The position numbers and the translations under genes are program-made. The notes under the pieces were generated by a model. That model searched no databases. It worked only from the letters and a program-made list of their open reading frames with translations, and was not told the DNA's origin. 64,000 nt of DNA from Prorocentrum cordatum. Taxonomy: Eukaryota; Sar; Dinophyceae; Prorocentrales; Prorocentraceae. The stretch lies in assembly GCA_963575745.1 (NCBI GenBank), contig CAUYUJ010017644.1:77501-141500 (forward strand). Direction: 5' to 3'. This document shows positions 40,914 through 51,342 of the stretch, piece by piece. How positions within the stretch are numbered: position 1 is the stretch's first letter; every line of letters begins with the position of its first letter.

Positions 40914-42400
40914 GTGTGCTTGTTTTTGTGAATCACAGAATCGCAAGGTGACAGTGTTGGGCGCCAAATGGACGTCCAACATTTTCCGTGCGTTGCTTTC
41001 GAAGGAAGCGACAAAGGGAGAGGAGGACACAGAGGAGAAGGAGGAGGAGGAGGATAACACGGGATAGTTACAACACAGGCATCGCATTTTTGTGCGTGCG
41101 CGATGTTACAGACAACATTTTTCTGCAGCCCGTGCGGTGCAGCCCCGTGCGGTTTTGTGTTTGCGCCTTGGCCATCCTGGTCCCGCGCCGAGCTGGCGCA
41201 AGCCCTTTGCAGCAAAACCTAGACTTCCAGGCAACGTGACGGTCATATGGATGCTCCCGCTCTTGGTGTGTTGGATCACCTTGCTCTTCACGTTCCTGAA
41301 GCATGCAGCCCTGGCTTCGGCCTGTGGCTGTGATCGTGATGCCGTCCCGCGTCCATTACCAGGTCACTTCAGCCCCGGTTGGCCGCGCCAGCGCGCTCAT
41401 CTTGAAACGCTTTCAGCCGTGAGTGTCCTATCCCTTCTTCCTGTCCTCCGCGGCCGCCCTGTCCTCCCTCGCCTTTTCTCTTGCACCCGGGCAATGAGTT
41501 GGTCAGCGCCCCCGACTATTTTGAGCGCCCGCGCGGACTGCTTCTGCCAAGCTGCGACGCGAGAAAAAATGTGTGCATGCGCGCGTTGCGAGAGCTTCGT
41601 TTGCATCAGAGGGGAGGCAAGTGCGCCCTCGAACGCGAACGCGAACGCGACAGGAATGGCAACAAATTTCGTGGACGCGCGCAAGCGTGCACGCGTGCAG
41701 ATTTTCTTGTAACCGTTGCGCGCCTGTCATGCTGACTCGAGCAGGCCCATGAGTGCACCACGTGCCACGTCATATGTGTCCGCGCGTGCATGTCCGCGCG
41801 TGCACTCGAAGAGAACTTGGGCGGTCCAGAGAAGACGGGGTCGATTGCGCGGACATTCGCGCGCAAGCTGTTTGCGCGAAGCCGCGCGTAAGCACCCTCG
41901 CCCCTAATGTAGCGGGGTCGCGCTGGCGACCCGCGTGAGCCACCGCGCACATGCGTGAGACCCGTTTCCCTTTCGTCGTTCATTTGACCAGTGGTTTGCG
42001 CGCTTGCGCCAGGCAGAGCTACACGCGGAGACCGTTGGTGTCACATGAGAGTCAACACGTGGCCGTGTAGTGAAACAAGGTGGGAGGAGGCCATGGAAAC
42101 AGCATGGCAGGAGGGGAGATGGGTCAGGGAAGGAACAACCAGAGGGGAAGGGGAAGCTAGGACGGAGGGTCGAAGGGAAAGGCAAGTGGAAAGAACCGAA
42201 TGGGAGTGGGGAGGGAGGGAGGGAGAGAGAGAGAGAGACAGACAGAGAGACAAAGACGCACCGGAGTTCGTTCGGGCGCTACGGAGACCTGCGCCACGAA
42301 TGCTGAACCAGTAAGGCCAGGGCAGGCGTGGTAAAACAGGGTTAACTACGCGTTCAGACCCCGCAGCCGCGACGGGTGTGACGGAGTGGACGACACGGTA
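40914..42400. other. No supported gene
   Basis: GC-rich flank. A + frame at 41092-41712 contains a hydrophobic stretch (about residues 52-75) but no family I recognise, and competing frames overlap it on the other strand. 41600-41950 is rich in CGCG words. Nothing else identified. Confidence 0.4.
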
Positions 42401-42404
42401 CGTG

Positions 42405-42580
42405 GCGAGAGAGAGAGAGAGAGAGAGAGATCGAGAGAAAAAAAAGAGAGACATAGAGGAAAAGTGTGAGAGAGAGAGAGACGGAGACGTAGAGTGAATG
42501 GGAGGGCGGAAAGGGAGAGAGAGAGAGAGAGAGAGAGAAACAGAGAGAGAGAGAGAGAGAAAGAGAGAGAGCGCGCGCCC
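42405..42580. repeat. GA microsatellite
   Basis: Interrupted (GA)n on +, with an earlier short tract at 42215-42250. Frames reading Arg-Glu or Leu-Ser repeats are by-products. Confidence 0.9.
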
Positions 42581-42784
42581 ACCACAGGACAGAGAGCCAG
42601 GCATCGTGCCAGCAATGTACCAGCGCTCCATCAAGGCTATTGCTCAGCAGCGGCACAGAGTGGGGGCAGAGGAAGGAATATCAACATGCGAAGCAGCACA
42701 GGGGAGACGAATGGAGAAGAAAACAAGGACATGGACGAGTTCAGGACAACTCTGCTGCAACGGGAAGGGTGAGGCAGAGACAGG

Positions 42785-42832
42785 GGAGGAGGAGGAGGAG
42801 GAGGAGGAGGAGGAGGAGGAGGAGGAACAAGA
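42785..42832. repeat. GGA tract
   Basis: Pure (GGA)n purine run. Confidence 0.9.
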
Positions 42833-42959
42833 TGAATTAGCCTGGCGAAGGGCTCACTTCTCTGCAGCTGCGCATAGCGCAATGCGTAGCCCTCTCTTCA
42901 AGCATAGCGCGCCGCGGGGCAGTGCGGATAATAGGGGGCTGCGGAACAAGCGCGCAAAG

Positions 42960-43330
42960 GCACTTCGAATTCTCGATGGGGCACGATCCGTGTGAAGGAT
43001 GTGCCGGAATGGGCGAGGGGACGCCATGCGAACATCCCCGTTTGGGCAGCAGGCAGTGCTCCATGTGGGGTGGGATCCGCGGGAAAGGTGTGCCGAGCTG
43101 GGCGGGACGGCCTCGCTCGGGCCGCAAGTGGAGCTCCCTCTGGGGCCCGAGCCGTGTGAAGTATGTGCCGGCACGGGCAGGGCGACATCATGCGAGGGCA
43201 CGCTCTCGCTCGGGGGCGGGGGGAGCACGGGCGGAGGGGCCGTGAGCGGAGCTCCCCCGTGAGGCATGCTTCGTGTGAGGGCGTGCCCAAGCGTGCGGGG
43301 CAACGCCGTGCGAACGTCCCGAGTGGGGTC
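42960..43330. repeat. Imperfect 80 to 95-bp minisatellite
   Basis: Units recur around the words ccgtgtgaagg, tgtgccgg, gggcgxgg, acgccatgcgaac and ctcgctcggg (near 42987, 43076, 43154 and 43268). They are degenerate, and the open Cys/Gly/Arg-rich frames across them are not considered genes. Confidence 0.6.
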
Positions 43331-43649
43331 ATACAGTTTTTGATCCGCGGGTCGAGAGCGCACCTCTTCCGGTCGAAGCTGAGCGGGCAAATGGGGTCAT
43401 ACAGTCAACCCGCACAGCAAGGATGGGCAACCTTCCCAAGGGTAAACCTTGCAACCTTGCTTCCTCGGCCCATCTTTGGCCACTCTCGCTGGCCGCGCCC
43501 CGCTCGAAAAGTTTCGAAATGGGCGTCCACGGCCCCTGTATCTTTATCGCGCATCCTTATGATACGGGCCGACCGCATATGACGCTTCCCGGCTCACTCC
43601 TCCAGCGGTGGCGCGCGGCTGAACCGGGGTGTGCGCGAACCAAAGTATC

Positions 43650-43812
43650 ACCACCCACCAAACCACCCCAACCCAACCCGAAGGCCTCAAATTGACGTCA
43701 ATTTCCAGTGGGGGGGGGTCGGGGAACGTCGAAAAAACACGTATGGAACCCACCCACCCCCCCCAACCCGAAATTGGGGTCTTCGGGTTGGGTTGGGGTG
43801 GTCTGGTAGGTA
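43650..43812. mobile_element. MITE-like element, family 2 (copy 2)
   Basis: 163 bp with terminal inverted repeats of about 33 bp, same ends and same interior order as 6728-6890 (tttccagt, G run, cgtcgaaaaaacac). The right end is followed by a G run. Confidence 0.88.
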
Positions 43813-43877
43813 GCGGGGGGGGGGGAGGGAGGGCGGGGCAGCAAGACAAGGGCAGAATCGAAAAGCCGCCGACACAG

Positions 43878-44230
43878 AGGAGGAGGAGGAGGAGGAGGAG
43901 GAGGAGAGGAGGACGAGGAGGAGGAGGAGGAGGAGGAGGAGGAGAAAGTAGGCGTGGATAACAAACAACAAGCACAAGCGGCCTGCGGCGAGCCGTGGGC
44001 AGGGTCGGAGCTGGCGTTTCCGGCAGCCGCTTGCCGCTCGGCGCAGAGGCGCCGGTCACCGTGGTGAGCCAGTGGGGAGGAGGAGGAGGAGGAGGAGGAG
44101 GAGGAGGAGGAGGGAGGAGGAGGTGAGGGGAGGAGGGAGGGGGAGGGGGGAGGGGGGAGAGGAGGAGGAGGAGGAGGAGGAGGAGGAGGAGGAGGAGGAG
44201 GAGGAGGAGGAGGAGGAGGAGGAGCAGCCG
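43878..44230. repeat. GGA arrays flanked by a 40-bp direct repeat
   Basis: Two long (GGA)n arrays. The block gcgccggtcaccgtggtgag followed by ccagtgggg occurs at about 44048 and again at about 44249, so the second array lies between two copies of the same unique sequence. Slippage or unequal exchange duplicated it together with the array. Confidence 0.8.
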
Positions 44231-44258
44231 CGGCTGCTCGGCGCAGGCGCCGGTCACC

Positions 44259-44370
44259 GTGGTGAGCCAGTGGGGCGAGTTCCTGGTGCACTCGGAGGGC
44301 TACAAGCTGTTCTTCGAGCGGTGGGAGAAGGAGAACGGCAACTTCAACAAGGCTCCAACAAAAGACTCCC
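44259..44370 (+). pseudogene. Possible exon fragment, unrecognised
   Basis: A short stretch reads VSQWGEFLVHSEGYKLF and then FERWEKENGNFNK, with amino-acid composition unlike the surrounding simple-repeat frames. It may be an exon or relic of a host gene. No splice context or further exons could be found, and no family is recognised. Confidence 0.25.
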
Positions 44371-45640
44371 CATCCCCCCCACCCGGGGGCCGCCTTCCTA
44401 TATCGTGCAGGGCCGACGAAGAACATCTGGCGGGGGCGAAACTCTTTTTTCAATCGTCCACCCCCACCGCCAGATCTTTTTGGGCGTCGCGTTGGCCGTC
44501 GTCATCCCGTCGGTCGTCATCCTGTCGTCGTCGTGTCGTCGTCGTCGTCGTCCCTCCCCAGGGTGCGGACGCCCCGCGCGTGGCGGCTGGAGTGCTGCGG
44601 CCCAGGCAGGGAAGCGGGCCCGCCTCCCCAAGACGCCCTGCCCCCTCTCCAGGGAAGGGCACGAGCGCCTTCGGCGGATCCGTACCCAGACCCCCTCGCG
44701 CCGGGAAGGAACCACGAGGCAGGGCGTCCTGCTATTTCCGGGCTCTGGGGGGCCCTCGCCGGGCCCCCGGGCCGTCGCAGAAACAACGCAGGATGAAACA
44801 CTGGTCCTGGGGAGTGCGCCCAGACCTCTGGGGGCCCACGTCTTGGGCAAGTCATGGCGTCGGGGGTTTAGGTAAGGGCCTCTTCCCTGGCCGCAAGGGC
44901 CCATCGAATGCCACTGGGGGCCGCGAGGACGGCATAATCGGACGAAAAGCCAGCCTCCGTGGTGGTTCCTCCGGCTCCCTCTTCTGGTGCGTGCGCGACC
45001 ACACTGCGGTTACCGGTGAGTTCTAGCGGGCTGCTTTCTGGCACCGGGGCAACATGTCGTTCTGGCACGGACACGCTTAGGCAATTTCGGCACCTCGCGG
45101 GGCCCGTGCCCGGCCCCCACGGGGCCATCAGAGGGCCACCCGCACTGCGAAGCAGCAGCTCCCGGGGTGGAGTCGAGGGCCTCGGGGCTCTCGCCGTTCC
45201 GGGTGTGGCCAGAGGTCGCCCCATAGTGTGGCCACGGCTTTTCTTCCCAGCAGGCGGCTTCCGGAGCACCCTTCGACAAGGCCCAGGGGCCCCAGAGGCT
45301 TCAAGATGCACGGCAGGCTGGGCAGCTGGGAGCACCCATGGCCAGGACCATGTTTAGCCACACTCGATCGTGCGAAAGTCACGCTGTCGGAGGCCTGGGT
45401 TCTGAGAGATGTTCGACTCTGGATTTTGCGTCGGCTTCGCCTGCCCGCAGGTGTCGGGCCTCCGCCATGCGCTTGGTGCCCTGATTTGCCCCACGGGCGG
45501 GAGGCCACGGCTGCCTTTGGTCATTGGCCCAGGTGCCACCCGTCCGCGCCCCTTTTCGCTGAGCCGACGAGGATCGCAGCAGAAGGAAACGCGCGCCGTA
45601 GCTGCTGCGGTGGAGCCAGCGTGTGTGAGTACATGGTCTC
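44371..45640. other. No supported gene
   Basis: GC-rich, with overlapping open frames on both strands and a short (GTC)n tract at about 44510-44555. No domain recognised. Confidence 0.4.
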
Positions 45641-45641
45641 A

Positions 45642-45870
45642 GAGCCCCGAATCATCAGGGGTAACTCGGGTCAGGGATAACTCGGGTTCCTTTTTCGGGA
45701 ATCCAGACCCGAGTTACCCCGGACCCGAGTTACCCCGGATAATTCGGGCGTCCAGAGCCCCAGAATCATCAGGGGTAACTCGGGTCAGGGATAACTCGGG
45801 TTCGTTTTTCGGGAGTCCAAGCCCGAGTTACCCCGGACCCGAGTTACCCCGGATAACTCGGGCGCCCAAT
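45642..45870. repeat. Two tandem ~113-bp units, each a hairpin
   Basis: Units start at about 45641 and 45754 (cagagcccc, aatcatcaggggtaactcgg). In each, gggtaactcgggtc and ataactcgggttc are answered by gacccgagttacccc twice, so a unit folds into a stem of about 30 bp. The motif cccgagttacccc occurs four times in direct orientation and four times inverted. Confidence 0.9.
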
Positions 45871-46515
45871 GGTCAGGCGATAAGCATGCAGCAAGCATTT
45901 GACATTGCTTGTTCAGGTGGCGCTTTTCGACGGCCAGATGTGCTTGACCTCCATGAGCAGCATCAAGAACTTCCTGCTGTGCGGCGATCTCCGAAAGGGC
46001 ATCGATTTCGTACAGTGGAAAGAGGAGGCAGCCGACGATTGAAGCACCCATCCATCCATGCCACGTGCAATACTTGCTCGGTGTCATTTTCACACCCTTC
46101 GTTCTTCGTGGGAGAAGTGCCTTGGAACGGGGACGAACGAGACAGCAAGCACGGCAGAGCCAGGACAACACCCGACATGCAGAATGATGACGCAGGTTCC
46201 TCCTCGAAGGTGTGATGATTACAACAGGGTGCCTCAGGTTCGCGTGCACACGTGGGCGTGCGCACCAGCTCTGAGGCCTACGCCAGTTGGACTGAAGCAC
46301 ATGTGCGTCTGCATACATGTGCTCATGGAACTTTATCTCGCACACCAAATTACCGGAGGAGGTTTGACGGGGAGGACCGGTCAGGTTTGACCAAGGTTGA
46401 TGGAGGGTTCGTTGGCGATGGCTGGAGGCTTGGCTTAAATAACTCTCCGATTGGTCAGCACTCTTCACACCATGGGTGCGTGGGCGATCATGCGCAGAGA
46501 AAGAGGAGGATGAGG
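45871..46515. other. No supported gene
   Basis: Open frames exist on both strands (the minus one spanning 45785-46687 is the longest) but they run through the neighbouring palindromes and show no domain. Confidence 0.4.
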
Positions 46516-46573
46516 GTGTCGAAGCCGCGGCCGTCTCTGCGCACGTGCGCAGACACGTCCGCGGCTTCGACAC
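46516..46573. repeat. 58-bp palindrome
   Basis: Two 29-bp arms match at 27 positions with no loop; centre tctgcgcacgtgcgcaga. Starts gtgtcgaagccgcg and ends cgcggcttcgacac. Confidence 0.92.
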
Positions 46574-46702
46574 GAGGAGGCCTCGGGCGGCTTCCGCGCG
46601 TCGAAGGATCGAGCCAGAGGAGCCAAGTGCACCAGTACCTCCTGAGACTTCCAGGGATCTCCATCGAGGGAAAACAAACATGTGCATTGACGTAGTTTCT
46701 CG

Positions 46703-46846
46703 GAGGTCTGCTCAGATTTCGTGGATCGGCGTGGGGTGCCCCTGGCGGCGCCTCTGGCGCCGCCTGTGGCGCGCTCCGCGCGCCACGGAGGGGGGTCCAG
46801 CGCCGATCCAAGATGTCAGCGCAGACCTTCGAGGAATCATGCTTAT
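46703..46846. repeat. Foldback with GC-rich stem-loop centre
   Basis: The left arm contains ggaggtctgctcagatttcg and tggatcggcg; the right arm mirrors it (cgccgatcca, then cgcagaccttcg). About 30 of 42 arm positions pair, and the centre (ggcgcctctggcgcc, gcgcgctccgcgcgc) is itself palindromic. Confidence 0.7.
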
Positions 46847-46849
46847 GCA

Positions 46850-47205
46850 GTTTCTCCAGGCCTCGGAAAAATGACGAACACGCTTGCCACATTCACTGGT
46901 CAACGCCTCCCCATCCCCCCCAATGTTCAAAGTTTGCCGATTGGTCTGATGAGTTGCTTTTCGACCGCATCTCCCCCGCGCGTGCAAACTGTGAGTTTGG
47001 AGGGGGGCGGTGGAGTGTTTATTGTTTCTCCGCATCATAGGGTGATCAGGGGGTCCTGAGTGCATGCCGTGGTGGGTTATTGAAGCGGCTTGCGCCACTC
47101 CGCCGACGACCCCCAGCGGAGTAGAGACGACCAAGGAGTTCGGCAGGCTACGTTGGAGCTGAAGTGGCTGGGTGTTTTTGTTCACGCCCCCCGAGGGTGC
47201 AGGAA
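46850..47205. other. No supported gene
   Basis: Nothing recognised. Confidence 0.45.
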
Positions 47206-47206
47206 A

Positions 47207-47300
47207 AGGATGAGGAGGAGGAGGAGGAAGAGCGAGAAGAGGAGGAGGATAAGGAGGAGGAGGAGGAGGAGCGGTTGTGGGAAGGAGGACGGAGGTAGGA
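47207..47300. repeat. GGA tract
   Basis: Purine-rich (GGA/AGG)n with interruptions. Confidence 0.85.
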
Positions 47301-47329
47301 AGGAAGATATTTAGGGGTGCAACGGGGGC

Positions 47330-47830
47330 TGTCGGGGTTTGTCACGGGGCAACTTGAGGGCTGCTGTGAGGTCTCTGGGAGCCTCTGGGGATTAGAGAGG
47401 GCTTTCGGGGGCATCTGGTTGGCTTTTGGCGCGTCTTGGGGACCTCTGAGGGGCGCCTCGGGGGTCCATGGGGGGGCGTCTGCTACCATGACGGGGGGAA
47501 AGGCTCGAGATGTCAGTTTCCTTCTGGGCCTTTCGGGCCTCATGGGCCGTCTTGAGGCGATCTTTTGGGCCCCTTGGACCGTATATCGGACGCTGTCGAA
47601 AACGTACGCTTTCCCATGGGACTGGCATGATTTTTGCGTTTTATGCCCCTCTTCTCTCGGCTGCCTTGTGGGAGCATTCTTGGGCCGTCCTGAGGGCCTT
47701 GTGGGTTGTTTTGAAGCCATCTTGGACCGTCGTGGGATTACCCTAGAACGCTCTCTTGGACTGTCTCGGCGCTATGCTTGGGCAGCCCTCTTGGGCCGTT
47801 TTGGGCCTCTCTGGAGGCTCCGGAGAACCG
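47330..47830. repeat. Degenerate short-period satellite (cttgggggcc family)
   Basis: Same vocabulary as 2020-2530 (ggccgtcttga, gggcctctggg, gccctcttgggccgt). One more diverged block of the same family, with a continuous + frame as a by-product. Confidence 0.65.
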
Positions 47831-48240
47831 CCTGAGTGCGTTGAAGAGCTCGTACCCCCATCCCTCGCCCCCAGCCCCCACCCTTAAACAGGATTCTGAA
47901 CCGCTCGGGAGGGGGAAAGGGTGAGGGGGACAGCCAAATGTCTCACACGCCGCTTCACCCCCAGCAAGCGGGGGTCGGCGGATAAATGGCCTAGGATAGC
48001 TGAACGTGTTAGAAGCGCCCTGAGTGATTTGGGGGTGGATGAAGATCGGGGCTAAGTGGGCTCCGCCCAGTTAGCAGAATTATCAAACCCACCCAAGCCA
48101 CGTAGTGCACTTGGGGCCCACTTGCATGCTAGGCTCCACCAGATAGAATCCACCTTAGCATCCACTTGTGCCTACCCTATCTCCTGGGTACCCCGCGCGG
48201 TGATCCAAGCAGGAGGGTCGGGGAGCTTCCAAGAAGGCTT
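47831..48240. other. No supported gene
   Basis: Nothing recognised apart from C-rich words. Confidence 0.5.
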
Positions 48241-48565
48241 CCATCATAGGCCTTACCAGTGAGGACCACCATGAGGCCTCACACCCCTTGCAGTTTCCAT
48301 CACCGGAACTGCGGGGGTCGAACCAAATCCCCACAAACCTGGCGCCGTACGTGCAGTGCCAGGGGCGGCGGCCCGTCTTCCCATCTTACCATCATAGGAG
48401 GATGCGAAGTCCCTGAAGACGGGACGGGGTGGGCACGAGCGGGCATCATAGCCGGCTCAAAATCAAAAGAGGCATCATAGCCTCATCAGTCTAGATTGAT
48501 CCACTCACGGATCCACTGCGATTTATTTCCATGGAATTCATTCCATGCGTAGCATGCTCACCCCT
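48241..48565. repeat. 325-bp direct repeat, copy a
   Basis: Nearly identical to 48819-49143 at an offset of 578 bp. Both copies contain four or five catcatagg/catcatagc words and an agattgatccactcacggat block ending gcatgctcacccct. Only a few substitutions separate them, so the duplication is recent. Confidence 0.93.
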
Positions 48566-48818
48566 AATGGACCGTGAACGGGACCCAGTCCCCTGCCGGT
48601 CGTCTAGTGCCGCCATCATAGGCAACCAGAGGGGCCATCATAGGCACCTCGCACCCAATTCGGGGCCATCAGCAAGGCTCGTTTTGGGAAGAAGGACCAT
48701 CATAGGCCTTCGCGCTCAATCTGTTCATTGAACTCAACTGTCTCGTCATCGTCCTCCTCTTCCTCCCTGTCCTCCTCCTCCTGGTCCGCCCTTGCCCTCC
48801 CCCCCCCCCTGGTGAGGA
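48566..48818. repeat. Spacer rich in catcatagg words
   Basis: The decamer catcataggc or a one-base variant appears at about 48613, 48629 and 48691 here, continuing the series in both flanking repeats. A CTC tract lies at 48755-48815. Confidence 0.7.
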
Positions 48819-49143
48819 CCATCATAGGCCTTACCAGTGAGGACCACCATGAGGCCTCACACCCCTTGCAGTTTCCATCACCGGAACTGCGGGGGTCGAA
48901 CCAAATCCCCACAAACCTGGCGCCGTACGTGCAGTGCCAGGGGCGGCGGCCCGTCTTCCCATCTTACCATCATAGGAGGATGCGAAGCCCCTGAAGACGG
49001 GACGGGGTGGGCACGAGCGGGCATCATAGCCGGCTCAAAATCAAAAGAGGCATCATAGCCTCATCAGTTTAGATTGATCCACTCACGGATCCACTGCGAT
49101 TTATTTCCATTGAATTCATTCCATGCGTAGCATGCTCACCCCT
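48819..49143. repeat. 325-bp direct repeat, copy b
   Basis: Partner of 48241-48565. Differences seen include gaagtcc to gaagccc, gtctag to gtttag and catgga to cattga. Confidence 0.93.
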
Positions 49144-49389
49144 CGCGTCGTGAAAAACTTCGACGACAGGTCTCTGATTGTTGTCGGCCGCCTTCCCCGA
49201 GCCCCAGAACTGTCAAGAGGATGACAAGCCCTGCCTGGGGACGTGGTCGAAATTGCTGGCGGGCCACGCTGTCGAATAAACAATCACGAGTTTGGAGGTC
49301 TGGGCTGTCAGAAGCCGGGGAGGGCTTCTGAGTGTCCCACTTCTTTTGGTTAGAGGATTTTTGTTTTAGGCTCCAGCAGGTTTGCTTGC

Positions 49390-49533
49390 CTGGCATATCG
49401 GGCGTCGAGTAACGGGGATGCGCTGCACCTTTTGTGCCCTGAAGGGGGTCCCTCGGACCCACAAGGGGTACGAAAGGTGCACGTTCCTCTCCTTTTTTCA
49501 ACCCCCCATCACTTGACGCCCAGCATATCGCCT
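49390..49533. repeat. Imperfect foldback
   Basis: ggcatatcgggcgtcgagta at the left pairs with the mirrored tcacttgacgcccagcatat at the right. Inner arms gcaccttttgtgccc and ggggtacgaaaggtgc also pair, and the centre is gggtccctcggaccc. About 144 bp in all. Confidence 0.7.
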
Positions 49534-50097
49534 CCCCCCCCGCCCCCGCCGCCTGTTGCAACGGCGCTGGGCCGAAAAAGCGTGCAGGTGAGTCCGGGCT
49601 TGCGCGGAGTCCAGGCTTCCTTGCGGGCCTCGCCACAAACCCCATAATTGGAGCTTATTACAATGACCTGGGCGTTTACGAAACAGCCCTGTCCTGTTCG
49701 ATTCTTTTCCTGAGTGCCTTTGCTAAGCGGCTTCGCATGTCGGGGTGCTTCTTATGAGGATGGATTTTCTGCTCTCAAGGAAACTTGCAGGAATCTCCCT
49801 CCTTGAGTATCGAGGGGGGGGCAAAAACTCACCAAGCCTGCAGGGCGCGCGAGGAGCGCGCGAGGAGCAGGAGGAAGAGGAGCAGTGTGCTGGCGGCAGA
49901 CAAGCGCCGGGAGGCGTCGGCACAGACGCGCACCTTGCGGCGGCTATCGCGGTCGCCACCGCTGATGTTCATGACCGTCCCGCGGGGGGGGGGGGGGGCT
50001 CGCTTGGTTCAGTCAGGGGCAACGTGAGGGGAGAAGGGCTCAGGAGAAAATCTAGGCTCAGCTTCGAGGTCGGAGATGTTTTCTTTGGTTTTCGTCG
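49534..50097. other. No supported gene
   Basis: Nothing recognised. Confidence 0.45.
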
Positions 50098-50215
50098 GTT
50101 CCCTGTGGTTTCCCACCCTCGGGACGCTTTCCAGCTGCTGCGCCTCGCCAGGAGCGTTCGGGGGGTGCCGGGATCGTCCTGAACGGCCGCCAGAGAGCCG
50201 AGTTATGACCCGAAG
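50098..50215. repeat. Diverged dispersed repeat, partner of 16-135
   Basis: Shares ordered short blocks with the start of the window; similarity may extend weakly for a further 150 bp. Confidence 0.5.
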
Positions 50216-50759
50216 GCTAGGGGGCAACGTTTGGGGGGGGATGAGCTCAGGGGAGGGACGCATCGAGCTCCAATCGTCCACGCATTGCCAATATCAGGGG
50301 CCTGATAGCCCACCCCGCCCAGGACCGTCCGGATTCGCTATCGGGGGCCTGTCGCTGATTTATCGGCGATGTTATCTCCGATTCCAGGTCGACGTTCCCC
50401 CCTTGAGCCCGTCACCCCCCTAACGCTCCCCGCTTGGAGGTGTTTCTCCAGGCCGCGTGAGAGCGGGCGAAATGCTGACCTCGCCCAAGCGCCGCGCATT
50501 ATGTGAGTGAAAGTGGCAGTGCTGTGTCAGCGCGGTGCATGCTTCGTCTTCGCCGCGCCCATCGGAAGTTTTGCCGCTTCCGCCCCTGCGATGTCCGCGT
50601 TGTTCTTTTCGCCACGTCGTCGGAAACGGGACCGCGCGCGAGCGCCTTCCGTTTTCTGGCCGGGAGCGCGATCCAATTCCAAGATCAGCCCTATGTTGTC
50701 GAGCGGAGGGTGGGAATAGGTCGGACCCTCTGATCCGCTCGACCTTGCGAACTCATTTG
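50216..50759. other. No supported gene
   Basis: Nothing recognised. Confidence 0.45.
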
Positions 50760-50760
50760 G

Positions 50761-50931
50761 CTCCTCCTCCTCCTGCTCCTCCTCCTCCTTCTCCTCCTCC
50801 TGCTCCTCCTCCTGCTCCTCCTCCTCCTCCTGCTCCTCCTCCTCCTCCTCCTGCTCCTCCTCCTCCTCCTCCTCTTCCTCCTCCTCCTGCTCCTCCTCCT
50901 CCTCCTCCTCCTCCTCCTCCTCCTCCTCTGA
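50761..50931. repeat. CTC/TGC tract
   Basis: (CTC)n with regular ctgctcctc interruptions over 170 bp, so a weak higher-order period of about 12 to 18 bp is visible. Confidence 0.9.
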
Positions 50932-51173
50932 GGAGCGGCGAGTGGGAAGCCATGCCGACTGCGCCACGTAGCGCCACGCAGGCAGCTCACTCGGACCAGG
51001 CCTGCTAACGCTCAGCCGCCCTGGGCTCGGTGTCGGTGACTTATCGGGAGGAGACAGATCACGCAGGCTCACATCATCGTCGACTCCCAGGGAACTGTGG
51101 GAAGTGGGGAGGTGAGACGAGAACCAAACACATAGGGGTAAAGAGGGTGAACTCTCGTCCTTGCCTTTCACGA
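50932..51173. other. No supported gene
   Basis: Nothing recognised. Confidence 0.5.
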
Positions 51174-51342
51174 CATGCCAAGCCACCCCCACCCAACCCG
51201 AAGGCCCTAGACCACCCCAAATTTCGGGTTGGGGTATGTGTGGGCTCCATCGTATGTCCTCGACGTTCTGGAGTGTCCCCCCTCTGGAAATCGACGAGCC
51301 CAGCGATGCCTTCGGGTTGGGTTGGAATGGTTGGGTAGGTAC
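51174..51342. mobile_element. MITE-like element, family 2 (copy 3, inverted)
   Basis: Ends (ccacccccacccaacccgaa and ttcgggttgggttggaatgg) match family 2. The interior, read on the minus strand, contains the tttccag, G-run, cgtcgaggacatacg series of the other two copies, so this insertion is in the opposite orientation and more diverged. Confidence 0.75.

Noticed and set aside
41092-41712. 206-codon + frame with a hydrophobic segment
   Set aside because: Single hydrophobic stretch only, overlapped by open frames on the other strand, no family or splice evidence.
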